Shown: positions 8,010-17,784 of the stretch, one piece after another
Layout: each line of letters starts with the position of its first letter
Position numbering within the stretch: position 1 is the stretch's first letter
Assembly: GCF_004310325.1 (NCBI RefSeq)
Contig: NZ_SIRT01000001.1
Coordinates: forward strand, 558,001 to 622,000
Length of the DNA: 64,000 bases
From: Hyunsoonleella flava
GTDB taxonomy: Bacteria; Bacteroidota; Bacteroidia; Flavobacteriales; Flavobacteriaceae
Direction: 5' to 3'
Made by a program: the position numbers and the translations under genes
The notes under the pieces: generated by a model
The model's database searches: none
Told to the model about the DNA's origin: nothing
The model's input: the letters and a program-made list of their open reading frames with translations, nothing else

Positions 8010-8053
8010 CAATTTTACTTTAAATATTAAGGTTGTATATAAAATTCAGTGCC

Positions 8054-8061
8054 TAATTTTG
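8054..8061 (+). promoter_or_regulatory. Candidate -7 box TAATTTTG
   Basis: A TAnnTTTG match 29 nt upstream of the ATG at 8090. Confidence 0.45.
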
Positions 8062-8089
8062 TTACAATTGCTAATGAAAATATAAAAAA

Positions 8090-8482
8090 ATGCATAATAC
8101 CCCAGTAAATCTATCGGAATTACCGATTTATCAAAAAGCTATCGAGATTTTTGCATTGTCTCAAAGCATCTCTTCATACCTTAGCGAAGATCTTTCTGGA
8201 CTCAAAGAAGACGGTTCTGAAGATACTCATATTTATTTTTCTGGAGATATCGTTCAGCAGTCAGTTTCTTTAGTTCCCGAGATAGAGAATATTGAGCGTG
8301 AACGTCATTCTGATAGAAAGCACAGGCATTTAGCTTCATTACGCAGATTAACCAATACGCTCTACAAAAACTCGTATCGTTTAGAAAAAAGTAATAGTAA
8401 TGGTAAAGACTTTTTACCTGTTTTACGTCGTGAACTAAAGAAGTTTAAAAAGCTACAGCACAATTGGATGTTGACGCTTTAA
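8090..8482 (+). CDS. Diverged four-helix-bundle (IVP/S23-like) protein
   Basis: A 130-residue, mostly helical, soluble protein with no signal peptide. By eye it resembles the 23S rRNA intervening-sequence protein family: LPIYQKAIEIFALSQSISSY parallels the family start (as in LNVWKDSIELVKSVYEVTKE of the gene at 37517). QQSVSLVPEIENIERERHSD then parallels RRCSVSIASNLAEGTSRQTN. Those proteins form pentameric helical barrels, and some partner with diversity-generating reverse transcriptases; no such partner is seen. Divergent from the Lrp gene; its end overlaps the end of the lipocalin gene by 4 nt. Function unknown. Confidence 0.6.
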   Translation: MHNTPVNLSELPIYQKAIEIFALSQSISSYLSEDLSGLKEDGSEDTHIYFSGDIVQQSVSLVPEIENIERERHSDRKHRHLASLRRLTNTLYKNSYRLEKSNSNGKDFLPVLRRELKKFKKLQHNWMLTL

Positions 8483-8916
8483 TCTACTTTTTTAAATTTT
8501 TCGCCGCAAGGTTCTATACAGGGATACCACAATATTAAGTGGCCATCTGCTGATATATCAAAGTATATTTTGTAAAATTCTGAATTGCAATCATCATCAT
8601 CAGGAATAATCTCTCCATCAAATGTTGTATCGGCATTAGGATTACTGGTTATTTCATAGGTACCAGTTTGCTTCTCTCCTATTTCAGTTGTTAAAAAGCA
8701 TAAGTTGCCATTAACCTTCACAGAGCCGTCAAGAAAAAACTCAATAACCCTTTGACTTGTTACAGGTTTAAATGTACCGCTGCCATCACCAGGATCTAAT
8801 AAATGCTCAATTACTTGCCATTTTCCTAACAGTTGGGTTTCTTCATTTGGTTTGCCGTCGTCTGATGCACAATTGAACAACAGAATGATGATTGTGAAGT
8901 ATAATATCTTTTTCAT
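8479..8916 (-). CDS. Lipocalin-like lipoprotein
   Basis: A 145-residue protein when started at the ATG at 8916; a longer frame to 9021 only adds a non-signal-like tail. The N-terminus is a lipoprotein signal ending LLFNCASDD. The mature part opens LLGKWQVIEHL and continues with alternating strands and turns, then closes with LILWYPCIEPCGEKF. This is the pattern of the short lipocalin-like domains common in Flavobacteriaceae. Three to four cysteines in the second half may form disulfides. Probably surface- or periplasm-facing; ligand unknown. Confidence 0.7.
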   Translation of the reverse strand: MKKILYFTIIILLFNCASDDGKPNEETQLLGKWQVIEHLLDPGDGSGTFKPVTSQRVIEFFLDGSVKVNGNLCFLTTEIGEKQTGTYEITSNPNADTTFDGEIIPDDDDCNSEFYKIYFDISADGHLILWYPCIEPCGEKFKKVD

Positions 8917-9048
8917 TAGAGGTAAGCTTTTCTTATAGATGAAAAAATTTGAAAATGGTTGCTTAAAGATTTTAGATAATTTTGATGATCCTGCTTTTAG
9001 CAGCATAAGCGATTCACACATCTTTACAGCATAAATCTGGTTCTCTGA

Positions 9049-12000
9049 TTACATATTTCTGCGATACTGCCCTCCTACTTCAAACAGTGCTTTTGTAATT
9101 TGCCCTAAGGAACAGACTTTACAAACTTCCATCAAAGCTTGAAAAATATTTTGGTTATTGATGGCCGTTTCCTGAAGTTGTTTCAAAAACTCTTTTGTAT
9201 CATTAGCTTTATGCAGATTTTCTAAAGTTTTAATTTGAGATTGTTTTTCCTCCTCAGTAGCCCTAATTACCTCAGCAGGTAAAATAGTTGGCGAACCTTT
9301 ACTACTTAAAAATGTGTTAACGCCTATTATTGGGAACTTGCCATTATGTTTCAAGGTTTCATAATACAAACTCTCCTCTTGGATTTTGCTACGCTGATAC
9401 ATGGTTTCCATAGCACCAAGAACTCCACCGCGTTCGGTAATTCTGTCAAATTCCAACAATACCGCTTCTTCTACCAAATCGGTTAATTCTTCAATAATGA
9501 AAGCACCTTGAATAGGATTTTCATTTTTAGCTAATCCCAATTCTTTGTTTATGATTAGTTGAATTGCCATGGCACGACGCACCGATTCTTCGGTAGGTGT
9601 CGTTATCGCTTCGTCATACGCATTTGTATGTAGGGAATTACAATTATCATAAATAGCGTAGAGTGCTTGAAGCGTGGTTCTAATGTCGTTAAAATCAATT
9701 TCTTGAGCATGTAAACTTCGTCCTGAGGTTTGAATATGATATTTCAACATTTGGGCCCTGGCATTGGCTCCATATTTTTCCTTCATCGCTTTTGCCCATA
9801 TTCTGCGCGCTACCCTTCCGATAACTGCATATTCTGGATCTATCCCGTTTGAAAAGAAAAATGAAAGGTTAGGACCAAATTTATCGATGTCCATGCCTCT
9901 GCTCAAATAATATTCTACGTATGTAAAACCATTAGATAAAGTTAAAGCTAATTGCGTAATTGGGTTTGCACCAGCCTCAGCGATATGATAACCTGAAATT
10001 GATACTGAATAAAAATTTCTAATATTGTTGTCAATAAAATATTCCTGCACATCGCCCATTAAGCGCAACGCAAATTCAGTAGAAAAAATACAGGTATTTT
10101 GTGCTTGATCTTCCTTAAGAATATCTGCTTGAACCGTACCTCTAACTTGCGCAATGGTGTCTTTTTTAATGTTTTGATAAATTTCCTTCGGTAACACTTG
10201 ATCGCCAGTAACACCCAAAAGCATTAGCCCTAAGCCATTATTTCCCTCTGGTAATGTTCCATTATATGTTGGTCGCTCCTTGTTTTTATATAGCTTTTCA
10301 ATTTTGGAAATAACTTCTTTTTCAAGGTTGTTTTCTTTAATATAAATCTCACATTGCTGATCTATCGCAGCGTTCATAAAAAAACCTAAAAGCATTGGCG
10401 CAGGCCCGTTTATCGTCATACTTACCGAGGTCATGGAATCTGCAAGATTAAAGCCAGAGTACAACTTTTTAGCATCGTCCAAACAACAGATAGAAACACC
10501 GGCATTACCAATCTTACCATAAATATCTGGACGATAATCAGGGTCGTTGCCATAAAGTGTCACACTATCAAAAGCAGTGGACAATCGTTTAGCTGGCATG
10601 CCTGCACTTACATAGTGAAAACGTTTGTTTGTACGTTCTGGACCACCTTCACCTGCAAACATACGTGCTGGATCCTCGCCAGTTCGTTTAAATGGGTAGA
10701 GCCCAGAAGTATAAGGAAATTGCCCTGGAACATTTTCTTGCAAGCACCATCTTAAAATATCTCCCCAAGCTTTGTATTTTGGAAGCGCAACTTTTGGGAT
10801 TTGAGTGCGGGATAACGATTCAGTATGCGTTTCAATTTTAATTTCTTTATCTCTTACTTTAAAAGCATAGATTGGATTTTTGTAACGATTTACGGTTTCA
10901 CTCCAACCACAAATAGTTTCCCAATTGTACGGACTTAAATCTTTTTTTACTTTATTAAATTCTGCGATTAATAATTTAATGAATTCTTTTTTGTCATTCT
11001 TCCCAGAGACTTCAGGACTATTAAGAATTTCATCTTCATTTAAACCTAATTCCCCAAGACATAATCTTTCTACTTCAGTTAAGGAGACATTTAAAACAGA
11101 ACAAATTGTTTGAAATATGCCATATAGTTTTTGAGCAATATCAACTTGTTCTGCACACAATGTATCATAAGAGCGATTACTTTCAGCAATTTCAGATAAG
11201 TAGCGCGTTCTAGAAGGTGGGATTATAAATATCTTTTCACTAGATGCTCCAGTTGTATTAAATGATGATTTTAACTTCGCCCCAACTTTATCTACCAAAA
11301 CATCCATAACTGCTTTATAAAGCCTATTCATCCCTGGGTCGTTAAACTGCGACGCGATAGTACCAAAAACAGGTAATTGTTCCTGTGGCGTATCCCAAAG
11401 ATTATTGTTACGCATGTATTGCTTTTTTACATCGCGTAAGGCATCTTGGGCACCCCGTTTATCAAATTTGTTAATGGCAACGATATCTGCAAAATCTAGC
11501 ATATCAATTTTTTCCAACTGTGTAGCTGCACCAAATTCTGGTGTCATCACATACAACGACACATCAGAATGCTCTATTATCTCCGTATCGCTCTGCCCTA
11601 TTCCAGAAGTTTCTAAGATTATCAAATCATATTCAGCAGCTTTTAAAACTGCAATAGCTTCATTTACATGTTTTGAAAGTGCAAGATTTGATTGTCGTGT
11701 TGCCAAACTACGCATGTAAACCCTATCATTATTAATAGAGTTCATCCTAATTCTATCACCTAGTAATGCACCACCAGTTTTTCGCTTGGAAGGGTCTACA
11801 GAAATAATACCGACCGTTTTTTTAGGAAAGTCCAGTAAAAAACGTCGTACAAGTTCATCTACCAAACTGGATTTTCCAGCACCACCTGTGCCTGTAATAC
11901 CTAAAACGGGAATGGTTGTATTTTTATTTTTAGTAGTAATATCATCTAAAATGCCTTTTGCCACATTAGGGAAATTTTCAGCAGAAGAAATTATTCTGGC

Positions 12001-12498
12001 AATGGTTTTTGCACTTTTCGTTGTCACGTCTTTTAAAGAAACGTCTAAACTATCTCCAATGGCGAAATCTGATTTTTCAACTAAGTCGTTAATCATTCCC
12101 TGCAACCCCATTTCCCTGCCGTCATCTGGAGAATAAATGCGTGTAATTCCATAATCCATCAAATTTTTAATTTCTGAAGGGAGAATTACGCCACCGCCAC
12201 CTCCAAAGATTTTGATGTGATTTGCACCTTTCTCTTTCAAAAGGTCATACATATACTTAAAATACTCGTTGTGCCCACCTTGATAAGACGTTAAACATAT
12301 AGCATTAACATCTTCTTGAATCGCCGTATTTACAACCTCCTCCACACTTCTGTCATGCCCTAGATGAATGACTTCTACACCCGTAGCTTGAATAATGCGC
12401 CGCATAATATTTATTGAGGCATCATGTCCGTCAAAAAGCGATGCTGCGGTAACTATTCTAATTTTATGCTCAGGTTTGTAAGGGGTATGTTGATTCAT
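9049..12498 (-). CDS. icmF: Fused isobutyryl-CoA mutase IcmF (B12-dependent)
   Basis: A 1149-residue fusion of three modules. First is an N-terminal cobalamin-binding domain (residues about 13-145) with DGHDAS at 23-28 supplying the base-off histidine. Second is a MeaB-like GTPase chaperone domain (about 195-410) with the P-loop GTGGAGKS at 203-210 and NKFDKRG as the base-recognition motif. Third is a C-terminal acyl-CoA mutase barrel (about 560-1149). The substrate pocket has [17 protein letters not shown], typical of IcmF rather than methylmalonyl-CoA mutase. IcmF interconverts isobutyryl- and n-butyryl-CoA, and some members also take isovaleryl-CoA. It is monocistronic, with no meaB nearby, as expected for a fusion. 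Confidence 0.88.
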   Translation of the reverse strand: MNQHTPYKPEHKIRIVTAASLFDGHDASINIMRRIIQATGVEVIHLGHDRSVEEVVNTAIQEDVNAICLTSYQGGHNEYFKYMYDLLKEKGANHIKIFGGGGGVILPSEIKNLMDYGITRIYSPDDGREMGLQGMINDLVEKSDFAIGDSLDVSLKDVTTKSAKTIARIISSAENFPNVAKGILDDITTKNKNTTIPVLGITGTGGAGKSSLVDELVRRFLLDFPKKTVGIISVDPSKRKTGGALLGDRIRMNSINNDRVYMRSLATRQSNLALSKHVNEAIAVLKAAEYDLIILETSGIGQSDTEIIEHSDVSLYVMTPEFGAATQLEKIDMLDFADIVAINKFDKRGAQDALRDVKKQYMRNNNLWDTPQEQLPVFGTIASQFNDPGMNRLYKAVMDVLVDKVGAKLKSSFNTTGASSEKIFIIPPSRTRYLSEIAESNRSYDTLCAEQVDIAQKLYGIFQTICSVLNVSLTEVERLCLGELGLNEDEILNSPEVSGKNDKKEFIKLLIAEFNKVKKDLSPYNWETICGWSETVNRYKNPIYAFKVRDKEIKIETHTESLSRTQIPKVALPKYKAWGDILRWCLQENVPGQFPYTSGLYPFKRTGEDPARMFAGEGGPERTNKRFHYVSAGMPAKRLSTAFDSVTLYGNDPDYRPDIYGKIGNAGVSICCLDDAKKLYSGFNLADSMTSVSMTINGPAPMLLGFFMNAAIDQQCEIYIKENNLEKEVISKIEKLYKNKERPTYNGTLPEGNNGLGLMLLGVTGDQVLPKEIYQNIKKDTIAQVRGTVQADILKEDQAQNTCIFSTEFALRLMGDVQEYFIDNNIRNFYSVSISGYHIAEAGANPITQLALTLSNGFTYVEYYLSRGMDIDKFGPNLSFFFSNGIDPEYAVIGRVARRIWAKAMKEKYGANARAQMLKYHIQTSGRSLHAQEIDFNDIRTTLQALYAIYDNCNSLHTNAYDEAITTPTEESVRRAMAIQLIINKELGLAKNENPIQGAFIIEELTDLVEEAVLLEFDRITERGGVLGAMETMYQRSKIQEESLYYETLKHNGKFPIIGVNTFLSSKGSPTILPAEVIRATEEEKQSQIKTLENLHKANDTKEFLKQLQETAINNQNIFQALMEVCKVCSLGQITKALFEVGGQYRRNM

Positions 12499-12613
12499 TA
12501 TTGAAAAATAACTAGTTTACGGGTTGCAATTTACGAATAATTCAAAAAAAATTAACTTTTAAAGCACATTTTGCAAAATTCACTCAATTTTTAGCCTCAA
12601 CACCCTTTTTAAT

Positions 12614-12621
12614 TATTTTTG
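12614..12621 (+). promoter_or_regulatory. Candidate -7 box TATTTTTG
   Basis: A TAnnTTTG match 20 nt upstream of the purU ATG at 12641, implying a very short leader. Confidence 0.45.
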
Positions 12622-12640
12622 AGGCTTCAAAAGAAAACTC

Positions 12641-13495
12641 ATGAAAAAAATCACGGTTTTAATTCATTGTAAAGATCGTTCAAATATCATTGCAACTGTG
12701 ACAAACTTCATTGCTAAAAAAAATGGCAATATTGTTTACTTAGATCAGCATGTTGATAGACAACAGGATATATTTTTCATGAGGTTGGAAAGTGAGTTTA
12801 TTGACGATAATTTTTCCACAGAAACTTTTAAAGCGTGCTTTAAGAATGAATTGGCTGATGCGTTTGATATGAAATGGCGTATTTATTCTTCTGAAAGAAA
12901 ACCAAAAATGGCTTTATTCATATCTAAATATGATCATTGTTTGTATGATATTTTAGGACGCTATAATTCAGGAGAACTTCATCTGGAAATTCCCTTTATT
13001 GTTAGTAACCATGTGGATTTAAAACCGATAGCAGACAGTTTTAAAATCCCTTTTTATCATGTACCAGTAACAAAAGACACAAAATCTGAAGCGGAGGATA
13101 AACAACTGGAATTGCTTGAGTCGAATGACATAGACTTTATAGTACTCGCCAGATATATGCAAATTGTATCTCCAAAACTGATTAATAAGTACCCTAATAA
13201 AATTATAAATATTCATCATTCATTTTTACCAGCTTTTGTTGGTGCAAAGCCATACCATTCGGCATATAAACGTGGTGTGAAAATTATTGGAGCAACAAGC
13301 CATTATGTTACTGAAGAGTTGGACGCTGGACCAATCATTGAGCAAGATGTTTCAAGAGTAACACATGCCTACACAATTAAAGACTTGATTGCAAAAGGTA
13401 GAGACCTTGAAAAAATAGTTTTGGCCAATGCTATAAAACTACATTCTGAAAGGAAAGTAATGGTTTATAATAATAAGACCGTCATTTTTTCTTAA
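12641..13495 (+). CDS. purU: Formyltetrahydrofolate deformylase
   Basis: A 284-residue protein of normal PurU length. The N-terminal ACT domain (residues 1-85, starting KKITVLIHCKDRSNIIATVT) is followed by a formyltransferase-like hydrolase domain. The catalytic region reads NIHHSFLPAFVGAKPYHSAY, with the Asn and His of the family, then ATSHYVTEELDAGPIIEQD with the catalytic Asp. PurU hydrolyses 10-formyl-tetrahydrofolate to formate and tetrahydrofolate, balancing one-carbon pools; in E. coli it responds to methionine and glycine through the ACT domain. It is divergent from icmF, with its own promoter. Confidence 0.93.
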   Translation: MKKITVLIHCKDRSNIIATVTNFIAKKNGNIVYLDQHVDRQQDIFFMRLESEFIDDNFSTETFKACFKNELADAFDMKWRIYSSERKPKMALFISKYDHCLYDILGRYNSGELHLEIPFIVSNHVDLKPIADSFKIPFYHVPVTKDTKSEAEDKQLELLESNDIDFIVLARYMQIVSPKLINKYPNKIINIHHSFLPAFVGAKPYHSAYKRGVKIIGATSHYVTEELDAGPIIEQDVSRVTHAYTIKDLIAKGRDLEKIVLANAIKLHSERKVMVYNNKTVIFS

Positions 13496-13645
13496 TTATT
13501 CCACTGATTTTCAATGGATTTCAATCATGTTTTTGAAAAAAGTTAAAATTTGTTAAAATTAACAAATGTTAATTGTGACTTATTTGATATATTGGTGTCT
13601 TAATTATCGAATAGATAAAAACCATTAACTAATTTCTTAATTTTT

Positions 13646-14743
13646 ATGAAATCAAATTTTATTTTATGCCTAACTTTTTTATTAGGCTTCGGAATGTCCC
13701 AAGCACAAAACCTACCTGCAAATCCTGATCCAGGTAAATGCTACGTAAAGTGTATTACAAAAGATGAGTTTAAGACTGTTGAAGAAACTATCCAAACCTA
13801 TCCTGCATACACTAAGTTAGAAGTTGTTCCTGCAACTTACAGAACCGTTGAAGAGCGCGTGTTAGTTAAGGAAGCTTCTAAAAAGTTTGTTTATGTACCT
13901 GCTACTTATGAAACTGTTGAAGTACCTTACGTAAGTAAAGAAGGAAGATCTGATTTAAGCATTATTCCTGCTTCTTTTGGTTCTGATTCAAGAACGTTTG
14001 AAACATATCCTAAAACTTCTGGTTGGGAATACAGAGAAACAGCTTGTGATTCTCCTAATAAAGAGGATTGTATGGTAGCATGTTTTGTTGAGTATCCTGC
14101 GCAATTTAGAGATGTAAGTTTCACAACATTAGAAAGAGATGCTGCTACAAGTAGTGTTCCTGTACCAGAGCAAGGTGCTACCTACAAAAAGCGTGTAGTA
14201 AAAACTCCTGCTAGAATGGATCAAATTGATATTCCTGCAGAGTACAAAACTATCAAGCGTCAGGTGCTAGCTACTCCAGCTACAACAAGAAGTGTAACTG
14301 TGCCTGCACAGTCTAAAACCGTTACTAGAACTGTTTTGGCTAAAAAAGGAGGTTTAACTACTTGGGAAGAAGTGGATTGTGGATTATTAAATGCTAATGT
14401 ATTACCAATTTTTTACGAACTAGGTAGTGCTCGTATTACACCTGCGTCTAAAAAGATTATTGACGAAACGTTATTACCATTATTAAATAGCAAGCCTGTA
14501 AGCATTGAATTAATGTCTCATACAGATTCTAGAGGTAACGATGATTTCAACATGTCATTATCACAACAACGTGCTAACTCTGTTGTAAACTATTTAGTAT
14601 CTAAAGGTATTTCTAGAAGTAGATTATCTGCTAAAGGTTACGGAGAATCTAGATTGGTAAACCGTTGCTCTAATGGTGTTGATTGTTCTGAAGCAGAACA
14701 CAGAAAGAACAGAAGAACTGAGTTTAGAGTTATAGGAAACTAG
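13646..14743 (+). CDS. OmpA-family outer-membrane protein with repeated VPATY motifs
   Basis: A 365-residue exported protein with a signal peptide ending SQAQN. Residues about 45-235 hold a degenerate repeat in which a Pro-Ala-x-Tyr/Thr turn alternates with Thr-Val-x-x-x-Val strands (VPATYRTVEERVLVKE, VPATYETVEVPYVSKE, IPAEYKTIKRQVLATPA, VPAQSKTVTRTVLAK). The C-terminal 115 residues are an OmpA peptidoglycan-binding domain with MSHTDSRGNDDFNMSLSQQRA and the final RKNRRTEFRV. It probably tethers the outer membrane to the cell wall; the repeat region has no assigned role. A strong terminator follows. Confidence 0.85.
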   Translation: MKSNFILCLTFLLGFGMSQAQNLPANPDPGKCYVKCITKDEFKTVEETIQTYPAYTKLEVVPATYRTVEERVLVKEASKKFVYVPATYETVEVPYVSKEGRSDLSIIPASFGSDSRTFETYPKTSGWEYRETACDSPNKEDCMVACFVEYPAQFRDVSFTTLERDAATSSVPVPEQGATYKKRVVKTPARMDQIDIPAEYKTIKRQVLATPATTRSVTVPAQSKTVTRTVLAKKGGLTTWEEVDCGLLNANVLPIFYELGSARITPASKKIIDETLLPLLNSKPVSIELMSHTDSRGNDDFNMSLSQQRANSVVNYLVSKGISRSRLSAKGYGESRLVNRCSNGVDCSEAEHRKNRRTEFRVIGN

Positions 14744-14762
14744 AACTTTACAGTATAGTATT

Positions 14763-14791
14763 AAAAAGACGCCTGTTGGGCGTCTTTTTTT
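14763..14791. terminator. Rho-independent terminator after the OmpA-family gene
   Basis: Stem AAAAAGACGCC / GGCGTCTTTTT with a 5-nt spacer and an 8-T run. The symmetric A and T tracts allow it to serve the converging TlpA-like gene as well. Confidence 0.85.
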
Positions 14792-14815
14792 TGTTATCAT
14801 ATTTTGTAGAAAAGA

Positions 14816-15925
14816 TTATCGCCTAGAAATAATATAGTTGGGATAATCAAGAACCTTTTTTTCTATTTTTACACCATATGTATCACTAAGGTTTGAGGCC
14901 ATTAAGTCGAAGTATTTGTAATGTAACTCCCAATCGTGTAACGTATTGGCCATTTCTTCATCACTCGTAACTATAGGTAGTTCTAATAAGTTTGCCAACT
15001 GAAAAGTAACTTGGTTTAGAGATACATTATCTGCCTTTAGGTCAGAATCTCCAATTAAAAAATGTGGTGTATCATTTCCCCAATTAATTTGGTTAATATC
15101 CCAAAATTGAGCGTCAGATATATTTAAAAAAAGTACCTCGCCATTTACAGTGCTATACTTTTGTTTTAACTTTAGTTGTTTAAAAATTATGCGCTCCATG
15201 TTTTTTAGTGCCTTTGTATCATACTTAAAGCGCATACGATACATTTTATTTAAATCATCCGATATACTTATTTGATTTCTATAGGCATTATTAATATATG
15301 CTATAATATCTTTTAAGCTTCCTGTTAACTGCAAAAAATCTGGCTTTTCAATTATTTCTAATGTTTCGTAAGAATCAGTAATTTCAGTAATATCAAAATC
15401 AGTTTTTGGACCAGTTTCCTTTACAACATCTATTGGTTTATAAGATTGTAGTTGATACATATCACCAATATTCATAGTTGTTTTATTGGTGCTCAAATAA
15501 CCATCTAAATGGTAGTTTTTAAATTCTGCAGGATGGCCTTCCCAAAGTTTTTCTCCTTTCGCATTTAACAAAACTCCATACGGCAAACTCGATATATTAT
15601 ATTTTGAAAACGTTTCACCTTGATAATCAATGGCCACTGCAAGTTCTAAAACATGCTTTGTCATAAAACGCTTTACGATATCAGGGTTTTCCTGACTTAA
15701 AGACATAATATGGAATTTCTCGGGATACTGACGCTGTAAAGAGGTTAAATATTTGGATGCATGTATACAAGGCCCGCACCAAGTTGCCCAAAAATCCACA
15801 AAATAGAGTGCATTGTCCTCAGACGTATTAATTTGAGAGTTTTGAATGTTTTCAGAAATTCTAATTTGCCCGAAAAATAGAGTCGGAAAAAGTATGATGA
15901 TAGCAAGAAGAACGAAGTGTTTCAT
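14816..15925 (-). CDS. TlpA-like redoxin with a TIGR03435-like C-terminal region
   Basis: A 369-residue protein started at the ATG at 15925, where a clean signal peptide (MKHFVLLAIIILFPTLFFGQ) begins; a longer frame adds only a second hydrophobic tract. Residues about 30-135 are a thioredoxin fold with the active site FWATWCGPC and the cis-proline region SSLPYGVLL. Residues about 190-369 form an additional domain, with GSLKDIIAYINNAYRNQIS near its start, resembling the TIGR03435 family seen in Bacteroidota redoxins. It probably acts as a periplasmic thiol oxidoreductase; its partner is unknown. Confidence 0.72.
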   Translation of the reverse strand: MKHFVLLAIIILFPTLFFGQIRISENIQNSQINTSEDNALYFVDFWATWCGPCIHASKYLTSLQRQYPEKFHIMSLSQENPDIVKRFMTKHVLELAVAIDYQGETFSKYNISSLPYGVLLNAKGEKLWEGHPAEFKNYHLDGYLSTNKTTMNIGDMYQLQSYKPIDVVKETGPKTDFDITEITDSYETLEIIEKPDFLQLTGSLKDIIAYINNAYRNQISISDDLNKMYRMRFKYDTKALKNMERIIFKQLKLKQKYSTVNGEVLFLNISDAQFWDINQINWGNDTPHFLIGDSDLKADNVSLNQVTFQLANLLELPIVTSDEEMANTLHDWELHYKYFDLMASNLSDTYGVKIEKKVLDYPNYIISRR

Positions 15926-16118
15926 TTTTAATTTCAAATACATAAAATAAGTATATAACAGTAATAACAATAATTATGCTAGAATAGTATTTGGTTGGGA
16001 TTACCGTGCAAAATAAATAAAAAATTATAATTTCATGTGACCTTTTTAATTTTACCGTGTCTTATTAATATGAAATGAAGCCTAGTTAATTGAGGGATTA
16101 ATCTGGTTTACATATATA

Positions 16119-16158
16119 AAGACACCCAAATACTTGTTTTTTGGGTGTCTTATTTTTT
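16119..16158 (+). terminator. Strong terminator without an upstream gene
   Basis: Perfect 12-bp stem AAGACACCCAAA / TTTGGGTGTCTT with a 9-nt loop and a T run. No plus-strand coding region lies between the divergent TlpA gene and this site, so it may end a small RNA starting within 15930-16100 or act in the leader of the DUF4197 gene at 16195. Confidence 0.7.
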
Positions 16159-16194
16159 AGTATTCATTACTTTTGAAAACAAAACCCAATTACC

Positions 16195-16899
16195 ATGATA
16201 CGTAAAATTCTTTCAGTATTTATAATTTTTAATTTAGTGGCCTGTGCCGAATTACAAGGTGTGATTGACCAGTTACCACAAGGAGGTGTAGTTACCAATA
16301 CCGAAATAGCTTCAGGATTGCGACAGGCTTTAGATTTTGGAATTGACGAACAGGTAACTAAACTTACCCAAAAAGATGGATTTTTTAAAAATGAATTGGT
16401 AAAAATACTACTCCCCGAAGAGTTACAAAAAGTTGATAAGGCACTTAGGGATATTGGCTTAAGTAAGTTGGCTGATGAGGGGCTAAAAGTTTTAAATAGA
16501 GCCGCTGAAGATGCTGTAAAAGAAGCCACTCCTATCTTTGTTAACGCTGTAAAGGATATCACTTTTACTGACGCTAAAAATATTTTACTAGGTAATGATG
16601 ATGCAGCAACGCAATATCTAACTTCAAAAACGCAAACTGCTTTATATGATAAGTTTAATCCTGTGATTAAAAATTCTTTTAGTAAAGTTGGTGCTGATGA
16701 TATTTGGAATAATCTTATAAATAAATACAACACACTTCCTTTTACTAATGATGTAAATCCAGATTTAACAGACTATGTAACTAATGAAGCATTAAAAGGC
16801 GTGTACACCATGATTGCTGTTGAAGAAAAGGAAATAAGGAACAAAATAGGTTCAAGAACAACAGATTTGTTGAAGAAGGTGTTCGCTTTACAAGATTAA
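16195..16899 (+). CDS. DUF4197 family lipoprotein
   Basis: A 234-residue protein with a lipoprotein-type signal (FNLVACAEL). It matches DUF4197: mostly helical, with EIASGLRQALDFGIDEQVTKL near the N-terminus (read in two parts), ILLPEELQKVDKALRDIGL, then a central FTDAKNILLGNDDAATQYL segment and the final VYTMIAVEEKEIR. The family is widespread in Gram-negative bacteria and has no proven function. A TTG-started small membrane protein follows after 3 nt. Confidence 0.83.
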   Translation: MIRKILSVFIIFNLVACAELQGVIDQLPQGGVVTNTEIASGLRQALDFGIDEQVTKLTQKDGFFKNELVKILLPEELQKVDKALRDIGLSKLADEGLKVLNRAAEDAVKEATPIFVNAVKDITFTDAKNILLGNDDAATQYLTSKTQTALYDKFNPVIKNSFSKVGADDIWNNLINKYNTLPFTNDVNPDLTDYVTNEALKGVYTMIAVEEKEIRNKIGSRTTDLLKKVFALQD

Positions 16900-16902
16900 A
16901 AC

Positions 16903-17124
16903 TTGAAAGAGTTCAATGAAGAATTTAAAAGGAAAGGACTTCCAAAAAAAGAGAAAGTTAAAATTTTCTTTTTTGGAGTTTTTATTGTTCTAATAATGGG
17001 AACAAAAGTTTTTTATAATCTTGATAATTCTCCTAAGGCTAAAATTCAAACTCTTATTTTTTATTTATCAGGTTTTCTTTTTTGGATAACTATGGTATTT
17101 TTAGTTTTCTGCTTTCTTATATAG
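16903..17124 (+). CDS. Small two-helix membrane protein
   Basis: A 73-residue frame starting with TTG, 3 nt after the DUF4197 stop. It has a basic N-terminus (KEFNEEFKRKGLPKKEKVK) followed by two hydrophobic helices (about 22-38 and 50-72), consistent with a small inner-membrane protein. No family was recognised. Its last 24 nt overlap the end of the converging gene at 17101. The regular charge pattern and placement favour a real gene, but the TTG start and the absence of homologues I know leave doubt. Confidence 0.5.
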   Translation: MKEFNEEFKRKGLPKKEKVKIFFFGVFIVLIMGTKVFYNLDNSPKAKIQTLIFYLSGFLFWITMVFLVFCFLI

Positions 17125-17610
17125 CCCGTCAAAAGCAATAGTAACATCTTTGTCATTAGTAATAGTTTCCCAATATTGCCTCACTGAACCGTCTTCATTC
17201 AGCGTCCAAGTTACTTTATGATAGTAAGGCTGTCCATCTTTATTTTTAGCTACATCGGTTTTTAAAATCATTTGGTTGCCAACCCTATTGCCTCTTAAGT
17301 GCAAATTGCCACCCTGGTTATCAATCCAAATTTGCTCCCACTGTTTTTTTGTAGAGTTGTAAAAATTATTACTAGTTCCTGTAAAATTACCTTTAGCACT
17401 TGTCCAATTCTCTCTTAAAATACAATTATCCTGAATTTTGTCAATAATATTTTTTCCCGCTAAAGTGCCGTCTGGATTTGTAACTGTCCATGACCCAATC
17501 CAAAAATCAAACTCCGAATGCTTTTCAGTGCAGCAATTGCAGTTACTTTCTTGTGCTGTAAGACCGATTGAAAACACAAACAAAAGGAAGTATAAAAATT
17601 TTATTCGCAT
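17101..17610 (-). CDS. Secreted DUF1579-like protein
   Basis: A 169-residue exported protein with a signal peptide ending GLTAQES. The mature part opens with a cysteine cluster (NCNCC), then HSEFDFWIGSWTVTNPDGT, a pattern of small lipocalin-like or DUF1579-type barrels, and INKxQDNCILRENW-like and YYHKVTWTLNEDGSVRQYWE strands. It probably binds a small ligand outside the cytoplasm. The gene converges with the small membrane protein gene and overlaps it by 24 nt. Function unknown. Confidence 0.65.
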   Translation of the reverse strand: MRIKFLYFLLFVFSIGLTAQESNCNCCTEKHSEFDFWIGSWTVTNPDGTLAGKNIIDKIQDNCILRENWTSAKGNFTGTSNNFYNSTKKQWEQIWIDNQGGNLHLRGNRVGNQMILKTDVAKNKDGQPYYHKVTWTLNEDGSVRQYWETITNDKDVTIAFDGLYKKAEN

Positions 17611-17784
17611 AAGTATCAGACTTTTAAAATAATTATTTAAATTTAAAGATGTTTAGATTTCTTTAAGTGTTAATTAACATAACATTATAAAATACGCTTA
17701 ACACGGTCTATCCATATTATTGAAATGTAAGTCTGTTGGAAGTAATTTGATTTGCCAACTACTTTTTTTAATACTTTCAAAAAA

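Noticed and set aside
13646-14743. Repeated VPATY blocks as a tandem DNA repeat
   Set aside because: The repetition is at the protein level; the DNA units are diverged and not tandemly identical.
16167-16733. A 188-codon minus-strand frame
   Set aside because: It is antisense to the well-supported DUF4197 gene and shows low-complexity Ser/Phe composition typical of shadow frames.
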